This document shows positions 58,129 through 64,000 of a stretch of 64,000 nt of DNA, piece after piece. Source of the DNA: Rhodococcus sp. P-2 (GTDB taxonomy: Bacteria; Actinomycetota; Actinomycetes; Mycobacteriales; Mycobacteriaceae). The position numbers and the translations under genes are program-made. Positions within the stretch are counted from its first letter, which is position 1; each line of letters begins with the position of its first letter. Under the pieces are notes generated by a model. It was not told the origin of the DNA. It worked only from the letters and a program-made list of their open reading frames with translations, and did not search any database. Location: positions 2,976,001 to 3,040,000 of the forward strand of contig NZ_CP066779.1 of assembly GCF_016598535.1 (NCBI RefSeq). Reading direction: 5' to 3'.

Positions 58129-60293
58129 CCGCTGCGTCGGCGTCGGAAGGCCCACGCTCCTTGAGACAGTGCCAGCAGTAGTCCGACTCCGGCGGCAGTC
58201 CAACCGAAAGTACTTCCGGGCGGACTGAATTCGATGGTGAGGGTAGACCCGGACGCGGCACTCGGCGGTAGATCGACCTGCAACAAACCGCCGGGGCTCG
58301 CCTTCGTTTCGACCGTCTGACCATCGACGGTCGCGCTCCAACCAGGCCAGGCCAGCAGTGCGAATGTGACCGTGCCCGACCCGGTGTACTCGACGGTTTC
58401 CCTGGTGTCCGTAGCGGCGGCATCGCCACGTACGTCGAGACCAGGCGTCGTTGCGGATACGCGGCCGTCGGGCCACTGATGCTCGGTGGTGCGATGGCCG
58501 ACCGTGACCACCCGATCCGGCGACACCTTCCAGTCGCCCTCGGGTAAGGCGTCGAGAGCGTGTTTTCCGCCGTACGGTCCGGAATTCTGAACCACGACGG
58601 TATCGATACGCATCGCGTCCAGCCAGGACACACCCGTTCCCGGTGATTCGGCGAGCAGTCGTTCGACGCCGTCCGGACACTGGACGCCGCCGTAGTAGTT
58701 CAAGCACAGCGCTTGGACGAAATCGTTGTAGCTGATTCCGGCGTAGCTGTTGACGGCATTGACACCGGCGGGCTGCCAGGCGTTGCCGAACAGGAGGTCA
58801 CCCCACTGCCCGGTTTCGTTGTCCGGCGGGATGTTGACGGGGTCGGCGATCGCGAAAGTTGTTCCCTGGTAACGGTCCTCGAACTTGGACTCCAGGAACG
58901 CCACCTGCCTGGGGAACTTCCACGGCGTCACGTTGTAGTTTCCGGTGAACCAGAAATTGGTCTGAGCACTGAGCACGACGACGATGCCGACAGCGAGTGT
59001 ACCGGCGAGGTAGCGGGGCTTTCGGTAGGCCACGACCAACGCGAAAACGGTGAGAACCACGGTGATGAGCAGCGACGCCGAGTGAATACCGATGTCTTCC
59101 GGGACATTCGACCAGGCAAGGTAGAACTGAAGTGCCAACAATCCCGCGGTGATGATTGCTCTCGCCTGGATACGGTCACGATGCAGTCCGGCAGAGAGCG
59201 CGACCGCCGTGACCACGATGGCGGGCAGTTGACCGTACTCGAGCAGTCGCGCTGGCCAACGGAACAGCCAGAGATTCGACGGTCCGAGCAGTAGTACGAC
59301 GTAGATTCCGCCGAATACGAACAGCGAGACGCTGTGGCGGCCCAACTTCTTCAGTGACTTCCATTGAATCCACGGTGCGAGCGGTATGAGGAACCAGGCG
59401 AGGTACACCAGCGGAATCGTCATGGCAGGCGAAGCGAAAGCGGTGACGTACGGCTGGTTCGACGGACCGGAGAGGTTGAGCAGATCACCGAGATCGGGTC
59501 GAAGCGAACCGTCGTTCGCGATTCCGGACTGGGTACGTACCGACACGCCGGTGGTGAAGAGCAAAGGTAGGTACACGATCAGCGACATCATGATGATCGC
59601 TGCCGCGCTGATCATCAGTGATTTGATGCTTCCTGCGCGTTTGATTGCGATGCATTCCGCTATGACAGCGAGGTAGACGACTGCGACACCGACAGCGCCG
59701 TACGGGTTGCCGGTTGTCATCGCCAGATAGCCGAAAACGATCGGCACCAGGGGGTTCACTCGGCCGAGGGCGCTGGCGCGGGTAGACCACCAGACGTGGG
59801 GGATCCAGGCGAAGGCGATCAGCCCGGATGCCCAACTGGAGGCGTCGAAATAGAGCGTGTAGCCGGCGAACGGCATGGCAAATCCGGCGATGAAAGCCAT
59901 CGACCGATTGGCGCCGTACTGACGAGCGACCAGATAGACGCCCACCGCGAGTATCGCCATGAACTGCATCTTGACCAGGGTGATTCCGATTCCCAGGTTC
60001 GGAATGAGTGCAATGGCAACCGAATCCAGAAGGATCACGGGATTGTATGTCCCGTAAAGGGCTTCGGCTGTCACATTGCCGCCAGCCCACAATTCGGGGA
60101 TGAGCGTCGGCCATGAACCGGACAGGATTCGCTCGCCGATCGTGTGCCAACCGGGCGTGAAAGCTGCTGCGCTGTCGTCCCAGTAGTAGAACCACCGATT
60201 GGAGATCAGTGGGATGGCGGCGACGATCGACACCAGAGCGGCGAGAAGAATCGGCGGCACCACGCGTTGTGCGAGCGGTAAGTCAGATTTCAC
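58083..60293 (-). CDS. YfhO-like polytopic membrane protein
   Basis: A 736-residue membrane protein with about twelve helices in the first 500 residues, an extracytoplasmic domain (about 500-690) and one C-terminal helix. The first loop is WFYYWDDSAAAFTPGWHTIGERILSG, with the paired acidic residues typical of GT-C enzymes; YNPVILLDSVAIALIPNLG and SWASGLIAFAWIP follow. WSATVDGQTVETKASPGGLLQVDLP near the end is the YfhO-type beta domain. YfhO relatives glycosylate teichoic acids in Firmicutes; here an envelope glycan is a reasonable guess. Start taken as GTG at 60293; the frame runs to 60515 with no better start. Confidence 0.78.
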   Translation of the reverse strand: MKSDLPLAQRVVPPILLAALVSIVAAIPLISNRWFYYWDDSAAAFTPGWHTIGERILSGSWPTLIPELWAGGNVTAEALYGTYNPVILLDSVAIALIPNLGIGITLVKMQFMAILAVGVYLVARQYGANRSMAFIAGFAMPFAGYTLYFDASSWASGLIAFAWIPHVWWSTRASALGRVNPLVPIVFGYLAMTTGNPYGAVGVAVVYLAVIAECIAIKRAGSIKSLMISAAAIIMMSLIVYLPLLFTTGVSVRTQSGIANDGSLRPDLGDLLNLSGPSNQPYVTAFASPAMTIPLVYLAWFLIPLAPWIQWKSLKKLGRHSVSLFVFGGIYVVLLLGPSNLWLFRWPARLLEYGQLPAIVVTAVALSAGLHRDRIQARAIITAGLLALQFYLAWSNVPEDIGIHSASLLITVVLTVFALVVAYRKPRYLAGTLAVGIVVVLSAQTNFWFTGNYNVTPWKFPRQVAFLESKFEDRYQGTTFAIADPVNIPPDNETGQWGDLLFGNAWQPAGVNAVNSYAGISYNDFVQALCLNYYGGVQCPDGVERLLAESPGTGVSWLDAMRIDTVVVQNSGPYGGKHALDALPEGDWKVSPDRVVTVGHRTTEHQWPDGRVSATTPGLDVRGDAAATDTRETVEYTGSGTVTFALLAWPGWSATVDGQTVETKASPGGLLQVDLPPSAASGSTLTIEFSPPGSTFGWTAAGVGLLLALSQGAWAFRRRRSGQDDNAAASADSVTS

Positions 60294-60328
60294 GATGTGC
60301 TTTCGTCTTCGAGTCGATGGCTGTTGTT

Positions 60329-60410
60329 CGGAGCCTGGGTCGTGCTCTTTTTCTCGGAGCCTGGGCTGCGCCTTGTTTCTCGGAGCGTAGTATTCCGACG
60401 AGTTCGAACT
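60329..60410. repeat. Three 26-base spaced repeats and a palindrome in a divergent promoter
   Basis: CGGAGCCTGGG occurs at 60329-60339 and 60355-60365, and CGGAGC again at 60381-60386, exactly 26 bases apart each time. The first two 26-base units agree at about 20 positions, including a shared TTTCT end. AGTTCGAACT (60401-60410) is a perfect palindrome. All lie in the 145-base gap between the divergent YfhO-like and glycosyltransferase genes. Iterated sites suggest cooperative protein binding. Confidence 0.6.
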
Positions 60411-60438
60411 GCAGTCGGGGAAGTAAGGAGATCGGGAC

Positions 60439-61251
60439 GTGGCGACATCGCGGACGGAACCCGTTCGTGGGGAATCAGCTACGCCGGAACTCTCGGTGAT
60501 CATCCCCGCATACAACTCAGGCGAGGTGCTGGAGTCGACGGTGCGTCAATTCGCCGAGTACTTCACCAGCCGCCCGGTCGAGAGCACCGGTCAGGTCGAG
60601 ATCATCGTCGTGGAGAACGGTTCGACGGACAACACTGCCGACGTGTGTGCTGCTCTGGCGGCTTCCTGGTCGTGGCCGGGAGTGACTTTCCATCCGATGA
60701 GCAGCGACAAAGGAATGGGTGCGGCGCTGCGCGCCGGGACACTTGCTTCTCGTGGACGCCGCGTGTTGCTCACCGCGGACGACCTTCCGTTCGGTTTCGG
60801 TGACATCGAAGGGGCCGACCGTGTGATGGCGGATCTAGGGTCCGTCCCGCCGGTGGTCATCGGTTCGAAGGCTCATTCGGACTCAGAGGTGGAACGTGGC
60901 CTTCTGCGTTCGGTGATGACGGGTGGATTCGCGACGCTACGACGGGTGGTGCTGGGCACCCGCACGGGCGACCCCCAGGGGACCTTCATCGTCGACGGCG
61001 TTCTGCTGCGTCGAATCGCACCCTCGTTGACCGAGCGTGGTTTTCTGTTCACCACCGAATTGGACTACGCGCTCGAATTGGCTGGAGTACGTCCGGTCGA
61101 GGTCCCGATCCGCCTCAGCGAGGATCATCTGGCGCATGCGAGCCGTATCTCGCCCAAGGACGTGATCCAGATGGCGAAGGGTTTGTTGTCGCTTCGTCGG
61201 CGAAAGACCGAGCTGCGCTCCGCCGCTGCTGTGAGCAATCGCGAGGCGTAG
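60439..61251 (+). CDS. Family 2 glycosyltransferase, polyprenol-phosphate type
   Basis: A 270-residue GT-A glycosyltransferase without membrane helices. It has PELSVIIPAYNSGEVLESTV, VENGSTDNTADVCAAL, GMGAALRAGTLASRGRRVLLTADDLPFG (acidic metal site as DD) and DPQGTFIVDGVLLRRI. This pattern is nearest to dolichol/polyprenol-phosphate sugar synthases, which would feed GT-C enzymes such as the divergent YfhO-like protein. GTG at 60439 follows AAGGAG. The donor sugar is not predictable. Confidence 0.85.
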   Translation: MATSRTEPVRGESATPELSVIIPAYNSGEVLESTVRQFAEYFTSRPVESTGQVEIIVVENGSTDNTADVCAALAASWSWPGVTFHPMSSDKGMGAALRAGTLASRGRRVLLTADDLPFGFGDIEGADRVMADLGSVPPVVIGSKAHSDSEVERGLLRSVMTGGFATLRRVVLGTRTGDPQGTFIVDGVLLRRIAPSLTERGFLFTTELDYALELAGVRPVEVPIRLSEDHLAHASRISPKDVIQMAKGLLSLRRRKTELRSAAAVSNREA

Positions 61252-61330
61252 TCGCGGGTAATCGCGGGTAGACCTGGTATGACTCGGTGCCCGGGGCGCC
61301 GAGGTGCGGATTCGCGATACCCTGCGGGGC

Positions 61331-63205
61331 GTGGATACCGTGAACACGACCGATGACCAGTCCGATTCCGGAGTCGAGTTGATCGAACGCAGCGCGACGT
61401 CGGATCGACTGCTGGCGCAGCGGACGTTGTTCACCGGAACCTCGCCCGTCGCCAGTGACGAACTGTATGCGGTGACCAAGGTCGGCATGTCGACGCGATC
61501 GCGGTTCGAATTGCGACTTCAGCCGGGGGCAATCGCACACACCAACACCTTCTTCGGCCGATTTCCGGCCAGCTACTGGCAGCGCTGGACCAACGTCACC
61601 GAGGTCACTGTGACCGCGCATGTCGTGGCCGATACCGCTTGCCGCATCCAGATCCAGGCCTCGGACATCGGTGGCCACCGTCGCATCGTGACGAACGTCG
61701 TCGTGACCGGCGACGAGCGAGTGTCCATGACCGCTCCGCTCGATACCTTCGTCGACGGCGGTGCGCTGTGGCTGCAGTTCGAAGCGCAGGGTGGCGGTGC
61801 AGTGGTCGACGACGTGGAATGGACCGTCGTCTCCCCGGAGTCGATTCGCCCGGTAGCCGTCGCGATCTGCACGTTCAATCGCGCGGACGACTGTGCGCGC
61901 ACGGTCGAGGCCCTCGCGTCCGACGAGCGTGTCCTCGCGTTGCTCGACGCTCTGTACGTCGTCGACCAGGGAACGGATCCGGTCGAGAGCCGTGAGCTGT
62001 TCCAGGAAGTGTCGAAGAAGTTCGGTTCGCGGTTGCAGTATCTGCGGCAGGCGAACCTGGGTGGTGCGGGTGGATTCACCCGAGGCCTCTACGAGGCTTC
62101 GGCGGCCGGTCCGCACGCTGACGTGATCTTGATGGACGACGACATTCTCTGCGAACCCGAATCGGTTCTTCGGCTGAGTGCGTTCGCGAACATGACGACG
62201 GAACCGGCTTTGATCGGCGCCCAGATGCTGTTCCTGTTCAACCCCGACTACTTGCTGGCTTCGGGTGAACGCGTGGATCTTGGCACGCTTCAGCGTGGTG
62301 TACCGACCGATGAGCACGGTGTTCGCAACCGAAGTGTGCTCGAGAAACTGCCGGAACGTCGCGTGGATGCCGAATACAACGGCTGGTGGTCGTGCCTGAT
62401 TCCTGCTGAAGCCATCGAGCGGATCGGCTTGCCACTGCCGGTCTTCTTCCAGTGGGACGACGTCGAGTACAGCTTGCGGGCCGGGCGGGCCGGGATTCCC
62501 ACCATCACGTTGCCGTCGGCTGCTGTGTGGCATGCGGACTTCTATTGGAAGGACGTCGACGGTTTCGCGCACTACTTCAGTACGCGCAACGGTCTGATCA
62601 CCGCTGCGCTGGACCCAGGGTTTGCACCCAAAACCCTCGCGAAGCAGCTCTCCCGGGAAATTTCGCACTCGATCGTGGGTTTGCAGTACGGCCTTGCACA
62701 CACGCAACTCCGGGCGATCGAGGGATTCCTCGAGGGGCCGGCAGGTTTGGCGGACGGTGGGCAGAAGGCGCTTGCCGCGATCAACCAGGAACGTAAGCGC
62801 TTCCCCGAGACTGTGACCCGCCCGGCGTCGGAGCTGCCGGGCAGGCTGCCGATCCGTCGCGTTGCGCCCAGCCCGAAACCCGGTTTGTGGACAGACCTCG
62901 TTCTGGCGAAACGCGCTGTGATGCAGGCTCGCAATCACCTCGAGCGAGGTCCGGTGGCGATTTCGTACGAGGACGCGCAGTGGTGGCACGTCGGACGTTT
63001 CGATCACGTCTTCGTCACCGATGCTTCGCAGGGAGGCGTGCGTGAACGCCGCTTCGACAGCGAGAAGGCCGCCGAGATGAGCGGCCGCCTCGCCGGCGTC
63101 ATGAAGAGGTTCCTCGCCGAAGCACCAAGTGTGGCTGAAGCATTCGCTCGCGAGTTCCCGCAGCTCACGAGCCGGGAGAACTGGGCTCGACTGTACGAGA
63201 AGTGA
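61331..63205 (+). CDS. GlfT2-like galactofuranosyltransferase paralogue
   Basis: A protein of about 624 residues with the full GlfT2 plan: N-terminal beta-sandwich (FFGRFPASYWQRWTNV), GT-A domain and helical C-terminus. DDD is at 269-271, WDD at 375-377 (FFQWDDVEYSLR) and metal-ligand His at 401 (AAVWHADFYWK). NGWWSCLIP and YFSTRNGLI match GlfT2 blocks. It differs from the GlfT2 at the other end of the window throughout the C-terminal part. It probably adds galactofuranose to a glycan, perhaps as the initiating enzyme (GlfT1 role) or on another polymer. Start uncertain: GTG at 61331, 61340 or 61304. Confidence 0.87.
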   Translation: MDTVNTTDDQSDSGVELIERSATSDRLLAQRTLFTGTSPVASDELYAVTKVGMSTRSRFELRLQPGAIAHTNTFFGRFPASYWQRWTNVTEVTVTAHVVADTACRIQIQASDIGGHRRIVTNVVVTGDERVSMTAPLDTFVDGGALWLQFEAQGGGAVVDDVEWTVVSPESIRPVAVAICTFNRADDCARTVEALASDERVLALLDALYVVDQGTDPVESRELFQEVSKKFGSRLQYLRQANLGGAGGFTRGLYEASAAGPHADVILMDDDILCEPESVLRLSAFANMTTEPALIGAQMLFLFNPDYLLASGERVDLGTLQRGVPTDEHGVRNRSVLEKLPERRVDAEYNGWWSCLIPAEAIERIGLPLPVFFQWDDVEYSLRAGRAGIPTITLPSAAVWHADFYWKDVDGFAHYFSTRNGLITAALDPGFAPKTLAKQLSREISHSIVGLQYGLAHTQLRAIEGFLEGPAGLADGGQKALAAINQERKRFPETVTRPASELPGRLPIRRVAPSPKPGLWTDLVLAKRAVMQARNHLERGPVAISYEDAQWWHVGRFDHVFVTDASQGGVRERRFDSEKAAEMSGRLAGVMKRFLAEAPSVAEAFAREFPQLTSRENWARLYEK

Positions 63206-63208
63206 GCC

Positions 63209-64000
63209 TCAACGCACTATCTTGGCGATGACCTGCTCGTTGTCGACGGTGTACCCGAGGTATTCGAACGAGATGCCGGTGCGTGTGACGAACTCCGTCC
63301 ACGCCCGGTACTCGTGCTGCTGCCACCCGGGATAGTTGAAGAACTCGTCGAAGACGACGATCGACCCGGGGACCAGTCGGTCGCCGAGCAGATCGAGCAC
63401 GGTCTTGGTGGACGAGTAAAGGTCGGCGTCGAGGTGCAGGAACGCAACGGGGCCGGATTCGTCGTTCAGGAACGAGGGCAAAGTGTCCTCGAAGAGGCCC
63501 GGAACCAATTGCGCTCCAGGCACTTCGGGGATGGATTCCTGAGCGAACTCGCCCACCGGGAACCCGGTGCGCCACGTTTCCGGAAGGCCGGAGAACACGT
63601 CGAAACCTGCGACGGTCCCTTCACGTTCGGTGAATGCTTCCGCGACGATCCTGAGTGTGGTTCCGCTGGCAACGCCGAATTCGAGTGCCATTCCGGGGAT
63701 TTCGATCAAGCCCAGTGCATGGCGCAGCGTGTCGTGCGGGTGGCCGAATGTCTCCGCGACTCGAAGGTGCTCGAGGATGAACTCGGCCGTCGACGCCGTC
63801 GCTTCCAGGTCCACGGCGTAGGCCAGATCCCGACGCTGACGAAACTCCAGCTCGTCGATCCTGGACCGGAGGCCCGCGATGTCACCGCGGGCCTCGGCCA
63901 GTTCGTCACGTGAGAGAGCCAGCGCGTCGAGGATCTGTTGCGTGCGGTCTGCGTTGTGCCGGTCGGCGGCCTCGACCACCTCGGATACCGCACGCTGAAG
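63209..64000 (-). CDS. TylF-like SAM-dependent methyltransferase with coiled-coil N-terminus, truncated
   Basis: The frame stays open to the window edge, so the N-terminus is probably missing, although a GTG at 63979 is possible. The visible first 60 residues are heptad-like and charged (LDALALSRDELAEARGDIAGLRSRIDELEF), suggesting a coiled coil. The catalytic part has ALEFGVASGTTLR (SAM motif I), FDVFSGLPETW, FLHLDADLYSSTKTVLDLL and IVVFDEFFNYPGWQQHEYRAW, which match TylF/macrocin-type O-methyltransferases acting on sugars or polyketides. In this cluster a sugar O-methylation is likely. It converges on the GlfT2-like gene with a three-base gap. Confidence 0.85.
   Translation of the reverse strand, partial: LQRAVSEVVEAADRHNADRTQQILDALALSRDELAEARGDIAGLRSRIDELEFRQRRDLAYAVDLEATASTAEFILEHLRVAETFGHPHDTLRHALGLIEIPGMALEFGVASGTTLRIVAEAFTEREGTVAGFDVFSGLPETWRTGFPVGEFAQESIPEVPGAQLVPGLFEDTLPSFLNDESGPVAFLHLDADLYSSTKTVLDLLGDRLVPGSIVVFDEFFNYPGWQQHEYRAWTEFVTRTGISFEYLGYTVDNEQVIAKIVR

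Noticed and set aside
61252..61270. Tandem TCGCGGGTA repeat before the GlfT2-like gene
   Set aside because: Two nine-base copies of a common GC-rich word; too short to call a functional repeat.
61115..63007. Open minus-strand frame of 630 codons opposite the second GlfT2-like gene
   Set aside because: Arg/His/Gln-rich translation without domains; the plus strand has all catalytic motifs of a galactofuranosyltransferase.

Overview
The window looks like a chromosomal segment of a mycolic-acid-containing actinobacterium, most probably Rhodococcus (R. erythropolis-like). It has high GC, frequent GTG starts and tightly overlapping genes. It carries the mycolyl-arabinogalactan assembly genes, an LGFP-repeat mycolyltransferase and an MspA-type porin. 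The genus assignment is an inference from gene content and protein similarity, not from a database search. I saw no rRNA, tRNA, CRISPR array, insertion sequence or phage gene.

Layout. 1-1942: the end of a metallo-beta-lactamase-fold hydrolase, a MarR regulator and a convergent extradiol dioxygenase. 2148-8585 (+): galactan and arabinan-precursor operon glf-glfT2-DPPR phosphatase-ubiA-aftB, every junction overlapping. 8916-23459 (+): mycolate assembly and transfer, with two secreted mycolyltransferases, a DUF732 lipoprotein, a cutinase-like lipase, an inserted luciferase-like oxidoreductase, then fadD32-pks13-accD4. 23456-25391: a divergent LysR / EamA transporter pair. 25388-32391 (-): two tandem Emb arabinosyltransferases headed by a small XRE regulator, which is divergent from a methionine aminopeptidase (map). 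33222-37424: a GT-C-like membrane protein, an MspA-like porin, a possible ANTAR-membrane protein and a TetR regulator. 37498-41633 (-): dprE1-dprE2-aftA, divergent from a GtrA-family protein (41697-42173). 42228-44157: a PIN-domain protein and an HSL-type esterase.

44171-49523 is an accessory catabolic module: TetR divergent from cyclase-family hydrolase, fumarylacetoacetase-family hydrolase, SCPx-like thiolase and acyl-CoA ligase. 49512-54132 holds an ATP-grasp enzyme, an HtrA-like protease and the rhamnose genes rmlC-rmlA (-) / rmlB (+). 54140-64000 is a surface-glycan region: flippase-like membrane protein, LpxA-like acyltransferase, DegT aminotransferase, Gfo/Idh dehydrogenase, YfhO-like membrane protein, a family 2 glycosyltransferase, a second GlfT2-like galactofuranosyltransferase and a truncated TylF-like methyltransferase.

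How it works together. DprE1/DprE2, UbiA and the PAP2 phosphatase supply decaprenyl-phosphate-arabinose. Glf supplies UDP-galactofuranose. GlfT2, AftA, Emb and AftB polymerise arabinogalactan. FadD32, Pks13 and AccD4 make mycolic acids, which the secreted mycolyltransferases attach. The rml genes feed the rhamnose linker. The best candidate for something undescribed is the LpxA-like / DegT / Gfo-Idh trio at 55218-58128. It has the composition of the GnnA-GnnB-LpxA route to an N-acylated 2,3-diamino sugar nucleotide known from Gram-negative bacteria, here beside glycan-export genes in an organism expected to lack lipid A.
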